This document shows, in pieces, positions 1 to 8,103 of a DNA stretch of 42,648 bases (position 1 is its first letter; each line of letters opens with the position of its first letter). The notes under the pieces were generated by a model. It had not been told where the DNA came from, ran no database searches, and was given only the letters and a program-made list of their open reading frames with translations. The translations under genes and the position numbers were made by a program. The stretch comes from Phenylobacterium sp. (lineage in GTDB: Bacteria; Pseudomonadota; Alphaproteobacteria; Caulobacterales; Caulobacteraceae). The DNA lies in the NCBI RefSeq assembly GCF_019636135.1, contig NZ_JAHBYD010000037.1:1-42648 (forward strand), written 5' to 3'.

Positions 1-1203
1 GTCGAGCGCGCGCTCGCCGCCAACACCGACATCGCCATCGCCGCCGGCCGGGTGGCGGAGGCCCGGGCGCAGTTCCGGCTCGCCGAGGCGCAGCGGCTGC
101 CCGGCTTCGCGGTTGCGGCCGGCGGCGGCCGGCAGCGCGACGTGAGCCCGTTCGGCCAGCCGCGGGAGCAGACGGCGGGCCAGGCGGTGGCGCAGGTGTC
201 GTACGACACCGACCTCTTCGGCCGGCTGGCGGCGTCGAGCGGCGCGGCGCGGGAGGCCCTGCTGGCGACGGAGGCGGCGCGCGACAACGTCCGGCTCGCG
301 GTCGCCGCGTCGGCGGCCGGCGGCTACATTACCTTGCGCGGGCTGGATGCGCGGCTGGTGGTGCTGCGCGAGACGGTGGCGGCGCGCGAGGCGGCGCTGA
401 AGCTGATCCGCCGCCGCGCGGAGGCCGGCTACGGGACGCAGCTCGACCTGCGCCAGGCGGAGGCCGACTACCGCGCCACCGCCCAGCAGATCCCGGTCGT
501 GGAACTGGCGATCCGGCGGCAGGAGGACGGGCTCAGCCTGCTGCTGGGCGACGACCCGCGGGCGATCGCGCGCGGCGCGGCGCTGGAGGCCCTGGTCCAT
601 CCGACGGTTCCGCCGGGCCTGCCCTCGGCGCTGCTGCGGCGCAGGCCCGACGTGGCGCAGGCCGAGCACGCGCTGGCCGGCGCCGACCGCTCGCTGGATG
701 CGGCCCGGGCGGCGTTCCTGCCGAACGTCCAGCTCACCGCCAACGGCGGCTACGTCGCCTCGAGCCTGCTGAGCGACGAGATCGGCGTCTTCTCGCTGGG
801 CGGCAGCGTGCTGGCGCCGATCTTCGACACCGGCCGGCTGCGGGCGCAGCAGGACGCCGCCGTGGCGCGGCGCGACCAGGCCGCCTTCGCCTACCGCAAG
901 ACCGCGCTCAACGCCTTCCGCGAGGTGGAGGACGCGCTGGCCGCCGTACAGCGGGTGGCCGAGCAGGAGCGGGAAGTCACGGTGCAACGGGCGGCGCTGG
1001 CGGAAGCGTACCGGCTGGCGGAGAGCCGCTATCGCGCGGGCTATTCGCCCTACCTCGACCAGCTCGAAGCACAGCGCGGCCTGCTGGCGACGGACCTCCT
1101 GCTGGTGCAGGTGCGGGCCGACCGGCTGAACGCGGCGGTGTCGCTCTACCAGGCGCTCGGCGGCGGCTGGTCGGCGCCTACGCCCGGCCGCCCTCCGCGC
1201 TGA
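1..1203 (+). CDS. NodT-family RND efflux outer-membrane factor, 5' truncated
   Basis: The reading frame is open from the first base of the window and stops at 1201-1203, so the start, signal peptide and lipidation cysteine lie outside. The visible ~400 residues are alanine-, arginine- and leucine-rich, with the long helical pattern of TolC-type outer-membrane channels. Family marks include RRPDVAQAEHAL in the second half, the AFREVEDALAAVQ helix, YRAGYSPYLDQLEAQR, and the closing LYQALGGGW that is typical of NodT factors. Such proteins form the trimeric exit duct of tripartite RND pumps, so genes for an adaptor and an inner-membrane pump probably lie just upstream. The 3' end overlaps the convergent yqgE gene by 26 bp. 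The substrate cannot be told from this part. Confidence 0.9.
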   Translation, partial: VERALAANTDIAIAAGRVAEARAQFRLAEAQRLPGFAVAAGGGRQRDVSPFGQPREQTAGQAVAQVSYDTDLFGRLAASSGAAREALLATEAARDNVRLAVAASAAGGYITLRGLDARLVVLRETVAAREAALKLIRRRAEAGYGTQLDLRQAEADYRATAQQIPVVELAIRRQEDGLSLLLGDDPRAIARGAALEALVHPTVPPGLPSALLRRRPDVAQAEHALAGADRSLDAARAAFLPNVQLTANGGYVASSLLSDEIGVFSLGGSVLAPIFDTGRLRAQQDAAVARRDQAAFAYRKTALNAFREVEDALAAVQRVAEQEREVTVQRAALAEAYRLAESRYRAGYSPYLDQLEAQRGLLATDLLLVQVRADRLNAAVSLYQALGGGWSAPTPGRPPR

Positions 1204-1741
1204 GGAACTTCGGGTCGATCCGCAGCTTGGCGAGCGCGCGGGCCCACTTGGTCGCGTGGTCGTCGCCGAAGACGAGCTCCTCGTCGGCCTCGCAGGTCAG
1301 CCAGACGTTGTGGCGCAGCTCGTTCTCGAGCTGGCCCGCGCCCCAGCCGGCGTAGCCCAGGGCCAGGATCGAGCGGCGCGGCCGGCGGCCCCGCCCGCCC
1401 ATCGCCTCCAGCACCTCGCGGGTGGCGGTGAGCGCCAGCCCGCCCTCGACGTCCAGGCTGTGCTCGGCGCGGTAGTCGTCGGTGTGGAGCACGAAGCCGC
1501 GACCGACCTCGACCGGCCCGCCCATCAGCACCGGGTCGTCCTCCATCTCCGCCGTGGCGCCGATCTCGAGGCGCTCCAGCAGGTCGGGCACGGTCAGGCC
1601 CTCGACCGGCCGGTTCACGGCGATGCCCATCGCGTGGCCGGCGTCGTGCGCGCAGATCAGGATGAGCGACCGCTCGAACCGGGGATCGCCGATCCCGGGC
1701 ATGGCGATGAGCATCTGGCCGTTGAGGAAGGCGCCTTCCAT
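1178..1741 (-). CDS. yqgE: YqgE/AlgH family protein (UPF0301)
   Basis: This is a 187-residue cytosolic protein from the ATG at 1741. A TTG 36 bp further upstream would add a basic extension, but MEGAFLNGQMLIAMPG aligns with the usual family N-terminus. Family signatures are LIAMPGIGDPRFERS near the start, ICAHDAGHAMGIAVNRP, the VLMGGPVE motif, and LALGYAGWGAGQLENEL in the C-terminal third. The length is normal. The biochemical role is unknown. The name AlgH comes from a link to alginate regulation in Pseudomonas that does not carry over to most bacteria. The gene is convergent with, and overlaps, the efflux channel gene and is divergent from the peroxiredoxin gene. Confidence 0.9.
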   Translation of the reverse strand: MEGAFLNGQMLIAMPGIGDPRFERSLILICAHDAGHAMGIAVNRPVEGLTVPDLLERLEIGATAEMEDDPVLMGGPVEVGRGFVLHTDDYRAEHSLDVEGGLALTATREVLEAMGGRGRRPRRSILALGYAGWGAGQLENELRHNVWLTCEADEELVFGDDHATKWARALAKLRIDPKFLSAEGGRA

Positions 1742-1868
1742 CGCGCTCAGGATTCTGCGGGAACGTGGCGACTTCAAGGGCGCAGCGCCCGTATCCGAGA
1801 AATCCGGGTTACCGCCGGCGGGCTTTCCCGGTTATCTGCGCGTCGAACCCTTCCGAGGAGACCGAGAA

Positions 1869-2351
1869 ATGACCATCAAGGTTGGCGACAAGCTGCCCAG
1901 CATCACCCTGACGCAGGCCACGGCCGAAGGCCCGAAGCCGGTCGGCGCCGACGACTTCTTCGCGGGCAAGACGGTGGCGCTGTTCGCCGTGCCGGGCGCG
2001 TTCACGCCCACCTGCTCGGCCAAGCACCTGCCGGGCTTCAAGCAGCATGCCCCCGACCTGAAGGGCAAGGGCGTCGACACCATCGCCTGCCTGTCGGTGA
2101 ATGACGCCTTCGTGATGCGCGCCTGGGGCGAGGACCAGGCGGTGGGCGACGACATCGTCATGCTGGCCGACGGCAACGGCGACTTCACCAAGGCCGTGGG
2201 CCTGGAGCTGGACGGCAGCCGCTTCGGCATGGGCCCGCGCTCGCAGCGCTACTCGATGGTCGTGAAGGACGGCGTGGTGAAGGAGCTGAACGTCGAGCAG
2301 GGCGGCGAATTCAAGGTCTCCGCCGCCGACTACATGCTGGCGCAGCTCTGA
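1869..2351 (+). CDS. Prx5-type peroxiredoxin
   Basis: The protein has 160 residues and is predicted to be a cytosolic thiol peroxidase that reduces hydrogen peroxide or organic hydroperoxides. The peroxidatic cysteine is Cys49 in PGAFTPTCS, the signature of the Prx5/AhpE-like group. A second cysteine, Cys74, sits in TIACLSVND, a position common in the group and not clearly resolving. RFGMGPRSQRYSMVV lies in the C-terminal part. The start is the ATG preceded by CCGAGGAG. It begins 127 bp from the divergent yqgE start and is followed by a 674-bp gap full of repeats. The reductant (glutaredoxin or thioredoxin) cannot be told from the sequence. Confidence 0.93.
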   Translation: MTIKVGDKLPSITLTQATAEGPKPVGADDFFAGKTVALFAVPGAFTPTCSAKHLPGFKQHAPDLKGKGVDTIACLSVNDAFVMRAWGEDQAVGDDIVMLADGNGDFTKAVGLELDGSRFGMGPRSQRYSMVVKDGVVKELNVEQGGEFKVSAADYMLAQL

Positions 2352-2420
2352 TGCCCCGCGCCTCCGACGGCTGAGCGGCGAGCCCCGGGCGCGTTCGTGT
2401 TCGTTCGGGGTTCCCCCTGA

Positions 2421-2549
2421 ACGTCATGGCCGGGCCTGTCCCGGCCATCCAGGCGCGCCGACGTACGGGAGCGGCCCGCGGCGGGCGCCGCTGCGAACCT
2501 GCCAGGATCGGCGTTCATGGGTGGCCGGCACAAGGCCGGCCATGACGTA
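2421..2549. repeat. Paired palindromic repeat, family 1, copy 1
   Basis: A unit reading CATGGCCGGGCCTGTCCCGG begins near 2425. A second unit in the opposite orientation, containing GGCCGGCACAAGGCCGGCC, ends near 2549. Between them is GC-rich sequence that recurs almost unchanged in copy 2. Each unit is itself palindromic, so the element resembles the REP/BIME elements of other bacteria. Translated, these units give the peptide VMAGLVPAI, a common artefact of gene prediction in Alphaproteobacteria. It lies in the non-coding gap 2352-3025. Confidence 0.85.
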
Positions 2550-2581
2550 CGGGGGAGAGAGGGCGTGCGCGGCGCGCGCTT

Positions 2582-2713
2582 GATTCGACCACGAACGGAC
2601 ACGAAGGCCACGAACGCGCCTGTGCGGCGGACAGGCCGAAGGGCTCGTGCAGGAAGAGGGCTGCGGACTGCGGGCCGGCAGGGCGCGTTCGTGGGCCTTC
2701 GTGTTGGGGGGCG
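2582..2713. repeat. Imperfect inverted repeat, 'CACGAA' family, copy 1
   Basis: The left arm contains GGACACGAAGGCCACGAACG and the right arm contains CGTTCGTGGGCCTTCGTGTT, which pair with few mismatches across a centre of about 65 bp. A related short stretch lies at about 2388-2418. The same CACGAAG/CACCAAG-rich arms occur at 10816 and 39918. No protein signal is seen here. The whole 2352-3025 gap consists of this element plus the two family-1 pairs, except for about 150 bp before the next gene. Confidence 0.75.
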
Positions 2714-2738
2714 GTTCTGCCCCCCACTCTCCTCCCTG

Positions 2739-2873
2739 AGCGTCATGGCCGGGCCTGTCCCGGCCATCCAGACGCGCCGACGTACGGGAGCGGCCCGCGG
2801 CGGGCGCCGCTGCGAGCCTGCCGGGATCGGTGTCTCCGGATGGCCGGCACAAGGCCGGCCATGACGTTCGGGG
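2739..2873. repeat. Paired palindromic repeat, family 1, copy 2
   Basis: This is the same architecture as copy 1. A GGCCGGGCCTGTCCCGGCC unit lies near 2746 and an inverted GGCCGGCACAAGGCCGGCC unit near 2843. The interior, containing ACGTACGGGAGCGGCCCGCG, is nearly identical to that of copy 1. This shows a recent duplication or concerted evolution of the whole paired element rather than of single palindromes. Confidence 0.85.
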
Positions 2874-3025
2874 GAGCGGCAGGGCGCAAGTCCGGGACGT
2901 GGCCCGCGTCTGCGGCGGGCGCGGGCCCCGGCGCCGGGAAAGCAGGCGCGATTTCGCCCAACAGTTGACTGGACTCGTCTGCCCTGGTTCGGCGAACGTA
3001 CTATGAGACACGTCGCCTGCTGGGG

Positions 3026-3700
3026 GTGAGAGTGGTGAACGTTCGCTTGGGTCGCGTGTCCGCGGTGGCGGGCCTCATGGGGGCTGCCTTGCTGGCGCTC
3101 TCGACATCGGATCGGCGCGCGGTGGCCGCCGACCACCTGGATCCCCCGACGCGGACCGATCCGGCGTTCGACACGACGCCCGATCGCTCGGCCGACATCG
3201 CCGACATCTACGCCTGGCACACCGCCGACAACCTGGTGCTGGCGCTCACGTTCGCGGGCCCCGCCCCGCGCGACCAGGCGCCGATCTACGACCGCGACGT
3301 GCTCTATACGATCAACATCTCCAACAACGGCGCGCCCACCGACGCCGAGATCCAGATCCGTTTCCGCTTCGGCCAGGACGCCGCCGGCAACACCGGGGTC
3401 GAGGTCACCGGCCTGCCCGACGGCGGCCCCGCGCTGGTGGGGCCGGTGGAGACCACGCTGACCCGCAACGGGATCCTGGCGCGGGCGGGCCTCTACGACG
3501 ACCCGTTCTTCTTCGACCTGCAGGGCTTCCGCGACACGCGGTCGAGCGGGACGCTGTCGTTCGTGAACACGCGCAGCTTCTTCACCGGCCAGAACGACAC
3601 GGCGATGGTGATCCAGATCCCGCGCAGCCGCATTGAGGTCCCGGGCCACCGGCTCGACATCTGGGTGACCAGCGCCCGCATCGGGGGGCAGTTGCAATGA
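3026..3700 (+). CDS. Secreted protein like the N-terminal half of DUF4331 (set 1, protein A1)
   Basis: The protein has 224 residues from a GTG at 3026. GTG codons at 3032 and 3035 are alternatives; GGGGG lies just upstream. A hydrophobic signal segment ends in AVA, so the mature chain should begin near ADHLDPPTR. This resembles the N-terminus of DUF4331 proteins (SSHREAP-like, with conserved His, acidic residue and Pro). ADIADIYAWH, VLYTINISNNG, and GLYDDPFFFDLQGF with its DDPFFFD core are further family marks. The usual C-terminal half (QVSRLGNP and FPNGRR motifs) is missing and is encoded by the next gene, which overlaps by 4 bp (ATGA). Function is unknown; location is predicted periplasmic or exported. 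The paralogue is at 8104-8811. Confidence 0.85.
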   Translation: MRVVNVRLGRVSAVAGLMGAALLALSTSDRRAVAADHLDPPTRTDPAFDTTPDRSADIADIYAWHTADNLVLALTFAGPAPRDQAPIYDRDVLYTINISNNGAPTDAEIQIRFRFGQDAAGNTGVEVTGLPDGGPALVGPVETTLTRNGILARAGLYDDPFFFDLQGFRDTRSSGTLSFVNTRSFFTGQNDTAMVIQIPRSRIEVPGHRLDIWVTSARIGGQLQ

Positions 3701-4374
3701 TCCGCCGCACCGCCCCGGCCCTCGCGGCCGCGCTCGCCCTTCCGCTCGTCCTCGCCGCCTGCAGCGGCGGCAGCGGCGCCGACGTGGTCGACCGGCCCTC
3801 GACCGCCCCGCCCGGCGCGTCGCTCAACGTGCAGAACTGCCTGGACCAGCCGGTCAGGCCCGGCGGGCCCAGCGTGGCCAACCTGGTGGTGCCCGACACG
3901 ATCAAGATCGACCTCGCCCAGCCGGCCGGCTTCCCGAACGGGCGGCGGCTGACCGACTCGGTGATCGACATCGAGCTGGCCTGGATCTTCCTCGACCTGA
4001 CCAAGCACGACGCCAACACCCTGGCGCAGCGCCAGCTCGGGCCGCAGGCCAACGACGTGGCGTTCCGCTCCGAGTTCCCGTACCTGGCCGCGCCGCACGG
4101 CGGGGCGCCGGCGGCGACGGGCGGCTCGAACTTCAACTTCCGCACCGATCCGGCCTCGGCCTACGTCCAGGTGGACCGGATGGGCATGCCGGCCATCGCG
4201 ACCGCGCTGATCGGCTCGTCCGCCAAGAACGCCTACAACGACGACAGCCCGGCGATCGACGGGACGGCGAAGTACGTGAACGAGATCACCTCGACGCTGG
4301 CGGTGCTGGCCAATGCGCTGCAGGACGACTTCCAGCGCCTGGGCCTGTCGATCTGCGCCCGGCCGGGCGGCTGA
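3697..4374 (+). CDS. Lipoprotein like a circularly permuted C-terminal half of DUF4331 (B1)
   Basis: The protein has 225 residues. The signal peptide ends in the lipobox LVLAAC, with Cys22 as lipidation site. Residues 45-135 contain GFPNGRRLTDSVIDIEL (79 onward) and FRSEFPYLAAP. These are the last motifs of a normal DUF4331 protein, yet here they come first. Residues 150-222 contain YVQVDRMGMPAIATALI, which normally precedes them. The paralogue B2 at 7294-8091 keeps the normal order, so B1 is permuted. Cys48 opens the first block and Cys220 closes the second. The start overlaps the A1 stop (ATGA), and the TPR gene follows after 1 bp, so the three genes look like one operon. The function is unknown. 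Confidence 0.85.
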   Translation: MIRRTAPALAAALALPLVLAACSGGSGADVVDRPSTAPPGASLNVQNCLDQPVRPGGPSVANLVVPDTIKIDLAQPAGFPNGRRLTDSVIDIELAWIFLDLTKHDANTLAQRQLGPQANDVAFRSEFPYLAAPHGGAPAATGGSNFNFRTDPASAYVQVDRMGMPAIATALIGSSAKNAYNDDSPAIDGTAKYVNEITSTLAVLANALQDDFQRLGLSICARPGG

Positions 4375-4375
4375 C

Positions 4376-5737
4376 GTGAAGCTCGCCGCACCGTCGCCCC
4401 GCTGGCTCTGGCTCGCCGTCCCGCCGCTGGCGGTGGCGAGCGTGCTGGCGGTCGAGCGCCTGGCCGCGCCGCCGGCCGACGTCGCGCCCCGCCTGCCGCC
4501 CGCGGCCCTGCGGACGATGAAGCTGCCCGACGATGCGCCGCGGACCTTCGACGACGCGCTGGCCCGCGCCGACGCCGGCCTCGCCGCCGCCAAGGCGCGC
4601 GTCGCCGAGCATCCGGGCGAGTGGGTGTTCCTGGAAGGGCTGTCGCGGCGCTGGTCGACGCGGGCGCGGCTGACCGGCTCGTTCGACGACTATGCGGCGG
4701 CGCAGGCGGCGCTGGACCAGGCGTTCGCGCTGGCGCCGGCGGGCTCCGGCCCGCACCTGACGCAGGCGGCGCTGCACTTCACGCTGCACCGGCTGGACGC
4801 CGCCGAGCGGACGCTGGACGCCATCGACCGCTACGCCGTGCCGCCCGACGCCATGGAGCGGGCCGAGGCGATGGCGTTGCGTGGCGACATCGCCTTCTAC
4901 CGCGGCGACCTGAAGGCCGCGCAGACGCGCTACCGGGCGGCCGACGCGCTGGAGTCCGGGGCGGGCACGGCGTTCCGCTGGGCGGTCTACTTCACCAAGA
5001 CCGGGCGGCTCGGCGAGGCCGAGCGGTTCTTCGACGCCGCGGTGCGGGCGAGCCGGATGCCGACGATGCAATTCCGCGCCAACGTCGAGCTGCAGAAGGG
5101 CACGCTCTACCTGGAGCGCGGGCAGTGGGACCGGGCGCTCTCCTACTTCGGCAGGGCCGACGCGCTGTTCCCCGGCTACTACGTGATCCAGGAGCACATC
5201 GCCGAGGCGCTGACGCTCAAGGGCCAGGCCGCCGAGGCCGAGGCGATGTACGCCGACATCGTGCGGCGCACGGGCAACCCGGAGTTCATGGACGCGCTGG
5301 CCGGCATCGCCGAGGGCCGCGGCGACGCGGCCGGCGCGGCGGCCTGGCGCGCGAAGGCCGCGACCGAGTGGGAGCGCCGGCTGAAGCTGCTGCCCGAGGC
5401 CGCCTACGGCCATGCGCTCGACCACTACCTCGCCGCCGGCGACCCGGAGCGGGCCCTGGAGATCGCGCGGCGCAACCATGCGGCGCGGCCCAACGGCGAC
5501 TCGAACGCCCTGCTGGCCGAGGCGCTGCTGAAGGCCGGCCGCCCGTCGGAGGCGCGGCAGGCGATCGAACCGGTGCTGAAGACGGCGTGGAACACCGCCC
5601 AACTGCATGGCGTGGCCGCGCAGGTCTACGCCGCCGCAGGCGACAGGCGCCTGGCCGCGCGCGAACGCGCCAGGGCCCTGGCCATCAACCCGCACGAACT
5701 CGACGACGCGACCGCCCTGCCGAAGGTGTTCAACTAG
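4376..5737 (+). CDS. Membrane-anchored TPR protein (set 1, protein C1)
   Basis: The protein has 453 residues from the GTG at 4376, one base after the B1 stop. The N-terminus has a single hydrophobic segment (about residues 10-27, WLWLAVPPLAVASVLAVERL) followed by a proline/alanine linker, so the body should face the periplasm. The rest is helical TPR-like repeats: ARLTGSFDDYAAAQAALDQA, ALRGDIAFYRGDLKAAQTRY, TLYLERGQWDRALSYFGRAD and AYGHALDHYLAAGDPERALE. The closest relative in the window is C2 at 5969-7231, which shares the motif series from ARLTG.(F/Y)DDYA through FPGYY/MPGYW to GHALDHYL. TPR folds usually bind partner proteins, and the operon suggests A1 and B1 as partners; that is inference. 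Confidence 0.85.
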   Translation: MKLAAPSPRWLWLAVPPLAVASVLAVERLAAPPADVAPRLPPAALRTMKLPDDAPRTFDDALARADAGLAAAKARVAEHPGEWVFLEGLSRRWSTRARLTGSFDDYAAAQAALDQAFALAPAGSGPHLTQAALHFTLHRLDAAERTLDAIDRYAVPPDAMERAEAMALRGDIAFYRGDLKAAQTRYRAADALESGAGTAFRWAVYFTKTGRLGEAERFFDAAVRASRMPTMQFRANVELQKGTLYLERGQWDRALSYFGRADALFPGYYVIQEHIAEALTLKGQAAEAEAMYADIVRRTGNPEFMDALAGIAEGRGDAAGAAAWRAKAATEWERRLKLLPEAAYGHALDHYLAAGDPERALEIARRNHAARPNGDSNALLAEALLKAGRPSEARQAIEPVLKTAWNTAQLHGVAAQVYAAAGDRRLAARERARALAINPHELDDATALPKVFN

Positions 5738-5785
5738 GGCCAACCCATTCAGCGGCGCCCTGCCGAATCCGCGTCCTCCTCAGGA

Positions 5786-5921
5786 ACGTCATGGCCGGGC
5801 CTGTCCCGGCCATCCATGAACTCAGGCGCCGCAAGCCCTCGCCGCGGCGACGTCTCCGCCAGCCCCGGCGAGATCGGTGTGCATGGATGGCCGGGACAGG
5901 CCCGGCCATGACGTTCAGGGG
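5786..5921. repeat. Paired palindromic repeat, family 1, copy 3
   Basis: GGCCGGGCCTGTCCCGGCC near 5793 is followed about 80 bp later by the inverted copy GGCCGGGACAGGCCCGGCC near 5889, ending in ATGACGTTCAGGGG. The interior differs from copies 1 and 2. The element fills the 231-bp gap between the convergent C1 and C2 genes. There it could serve as a two-way transcription stop or protect 3' mRNA ends; no T-tract is present. Confidence 0.85.
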
Positions 5922-5968
5922 AATGGAAGGCGCGGGATACCGCGAACGCGGATTCGCCCCAGGGCCCG

Positions 5969-7231
5969 TCAGAACGCGAAGGCGTACTGGCTGGCGCTCT
6001 GCGCGTTGCGCTGGAGCGCGGCGTCGGCGGCGGCCTTTGCGCGGGCCGGATCGCCGGCGGCCCTGGCGGCGAGCGACAGCGTCCACCAAGCTTCGGCGGT
6101 GTCCCAGCCCTGCGCGAGCTGGCGGTCGAGCAGGCGCCGGGCGTCCCCGGCGCGGCCGTTCAGCAGATAGGCCTTGGCGAGCGCGACGGCGGCGTCGCCG
6201 TACGGGCGGTTCGCGAAGTTGGCCTCGGCGAGGCCGAGCGCCCTGGCCGGCTGCGGCGCGGCGCTCAGGTAGTGGTCGAGGGCGTGGCCGGCGATGGCTT
6301 CGGGGAAGCGCCTGGCCCGCGCGTCGTAGATGGCCTCGGCGCGGTCGAGCAGCGGCTTCGCCGCCTGCGGCGTCTCCAGGGCCGCGAGCGCGTCCAGATA
6401 TTCCGGCGCGGGGGTCTTCTTCACGACCGCCTCGTAGAGCCGCCTGGCGGCGGCGTCGTCACCCCGCAAGTGGGTGATCTCGGCCATGTGCTCCTCGTTG
6501 AGCCAGTAGCCGGGCATCCGCTGGTCGGCCAGCGCGAAGAGGGCGCGCGCCTCGTCGAACCGCCCGCGGTCCATCTCCACGAGGCCGCGCTGCAGCGCAT
6601 ACCAACTGAGCTGGATGGGCGACGTGCCGTGGTAGCGCTTTTCCGCGGCCTCGAAGAACGCCAGGGCCTCGCCGGGCGCGCCGGTCTTGGCGCTGTAGAG
6701 GGCGAGCTGGGTGAAGGCCTGCGGCGTGTCGGTCCGGTTCGCGAGCGCGCGATAGATGACGCCGGCGTCCCTGTAGCGGCCCGAGTAGAAGGCGATGTCG
6801 GCGCGGAGCGCGAGGTCCTCGGGCCGGCCGGCGACGTGCGGGCAGGCGTCGAGCACCGCCTTGGCCCTGGCGAGGCGGTGGAGGGCGAAGTGCAGCCGCG
6901 CCTTGGCCAGGCAGAGCTCGTCGGAGGGCTGCAACTCGGCCTCGATGCGGGCGAGCAGGTCCTCGGCGCGGGCGTAGTCGTCGTAGTCGCCGGTCAGCCG
7001 GGCGCGCTCGGTGTAGATGCCGGCGAGCTCCAGCGGGACCAGGGCGCTGGAGAGGCGCGCCTTCGTCTGGGCCTCGCCGGACGCGACGGCGGCATTGTAG
7101 TCGGCGAGCATCCTGGCGAAGGTGGGCGGCGCGGGCGTCGGCGCGGCGACCGCGGCGGCCTTCTGCGGCGCGCAGGACGACAGCCACGGCAGCGCCGCGG
7201 CCGCCAGCGTCGCAGCGAGGGCGCGACCCAT
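5969..7231 (-). CDS. TPR lipoprotein (set 2, protein C2)
   Basis: The protein has 420 residues from the ATG at 7231, chosen because GGGAG lies 8 nt upstream and because it gives a clean lipoprotein signal ending LPWLSSC (Cys20). A GTG at 7297 overlaps the B2 stop, but it would add an unlikely Gly/Ser/Ala-rich extension. The TPR-like body matches C1: ARLTGDYDDYARAEDLLARI, ALRADIAFYSGRYRDAGVIY, GRFDEARALFALADQRMPGY, and AGHALDHYLS. C1 has a membrane-spanning anchor where C2 has a lipid anchor, so both should be held at a membrane. It lies downstream of A2 and B2 on the same strand and completes the mirrored second set. Confidence 0.85.
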   Translation of the reverse strand: MGRALAATLAAAALPWLSSCAPQKAAAVAAPTPAPPTFARMLADYNAAVASGEAQTKARLSSALVPLELAGIYTERARLTGDYDDYARAEDLLARIEAELQPSDELCLAKARLHFALHRLARAKAVLDACPHVAGRPEDLALRADIAFYSGRYRDAGVIYRALANRTDTPQAFTQLALYSAKTGAPGEALAFFEAAEKRYHGTSPIQLSWYALQRGLVEMDRGRFDEARALFALADQRMPGYWLNEEHMAEITHLRGDDAAARRLYEAVVKKTPAPEYLDALAALETPQAAKPLLDRAEAIYDARARRFPEAIAGHALDHYLSAAPQPARALGLAEANFANRPYGDAAVALAKAYLLNGRAGDARRLLDRQLAQGWDTAEAWWTLSLAARAAGDPARAKAAADAALQRNAQSASQYAFAF

Positions 7232-7293
7232 GCGTCCAACTCCCGCCCCCGATCCCGCCCCCGATCCCGCCGGGGACGGGCCGCGCGCCGCGG

Positions 7294-8091
7294 TCACGGA
7301 TAGGCCGGCCGCAGGAAGGGGAAGGTCGCCGGCGAGAAGGTGTTGGTCTCGTCGCCGGTGAAGCGGCAGGGCGAGGCGCAGGGCTGTCCCGCCGGCCCGT
7401 TCCAGGTGTCGATGACGCCCAGCAGGCTGTCGATGTGGTGCGGCGCCGGCGTCGCGCCGTCCGGCACGAGCCGCAGGAGCGCGGCCGCCAGGATGCGGTC
7501 GGCCACCGGGTCGTCGTAGGTCCGCCCGTTCGGGAAGCCGTCGGGCCGGTTGGGGTCGAACACGATCACGTCCGGGATGATCGCCGGCGCCGCCTGGGCC
7601 ACGCAGGTGTCGACGTTGACGTCGGCGTTGGTCGCCGCGCCGCCCGCCGGGATCGTCGAGCAGGGCGTGAGGCCGAGCGCCCGAAGCTCGGCGTTGAGCT
7701 TGAAGTGGATGTTCTTCAGCGAGTTCGACTGCGGCCCCGCCACGAACGTGCCGGCGAAGTCGCGGGCGTCGTTGACGGGGTCGCCGCGGTTCAACTGGTC
7801 GCGCTGGTCGTTGAAGGTGTTGGCGGCGTTGGCCGGGTTGAGGATCCCGCCGCCGACGCCGGTGATGGTCAGGGCGCCGCGCGAGAGCAGGGCCGTGGCG
7901 ACGGCCGGCGCGCCGGTGCGGTCGACCCGCACGTAGAGCGCCGAATTGGCGGACGCCTCCTCGAAGGCATAGGGGCTGGACGCCGTCCGCGTCGGCGGCG
8001 GGCTGTCGTCGGATCCGCCGTTGCAGGCGGCGAGGAGGCCCGCGGCCGCGAGGGCGGCGAGCGTCGGGACGGTGCGCGCTGTGCTGTGCAT
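7294..8091 (-). CDS. Lipoprotein like the C-terminal half of DUF4331 in normal order (B2)
   Basis: The protein has 265 residues. The signal peptide ends LLAAC (Cys23). Residues 51-145 carry YVRVDRTGAPAVATALL, NTFNDQRDQ and ALGLTPC. Residues 160-264 carry DTCV, GFPNGRTYDDPVADRIL and TFPFLRPAY. This is the same block order as the C-terminal half of full-length DUF4331 proteins and the reverse of that in B1. Cys144 and Cys163 flank the join between the blocks, and Cys238 and Cys242 form a CASPC turn. The gene starts 12 bp after the A2 stop and is followed by C2, so the three genes probably share one transcript. The function is unknown. Confidence 0.85.
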   Translation of the reverse strand: MHSTARTVPTLAALAAAGLLAACNGGSDDSPPPTRTASSPYAFEEASANSALYVRVDRTGAPAVATALLSRGALTITGVGGGILNPANAANTFNDQRDQLNRGDPVNDARDFAGTFVAGPQSNSLKNIHFKLNAELRALGLTPCSTIPAGGAATNADVNVDTCVAQAAPAIIPDVIVFDPNRPDGFPNGRTYDDPVADRILAAALLRLVPDGATPAPHHIDSLLGVIDTWNGPAGQPCASPCRFTGDETNTFSPATFPFLRPAYP

Positions 8092-8103
8092 GCCCGCCTC
8101 CGC

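Noticed and set aside
2965..2993. Promoter for the first DUF4331 set (TTGACT at 2965)
   Set aside because: No acceptable -10 box at 16-18 bp or at the Caulobacter spacing, so not listed.
2424..3011. Short frames encoding VMAGLVPAI-type peptides
   Set aside because: They are translations of the family-1 palindromic repeats and recur wherever the repeat does; not genes.
2352..3025. CRISPR array
   Set aside because: The repeats are few, palindromic, unevenly spaced and in both orientations, and no cas gene is near.
4621..6477. A 618-codon frame overlapping both TPR genes
   Set aside because: It runs out of frame through C1 and antisense to C2, is almost only Arg, Gly, Ala and Pro, and has no recognisable fold.
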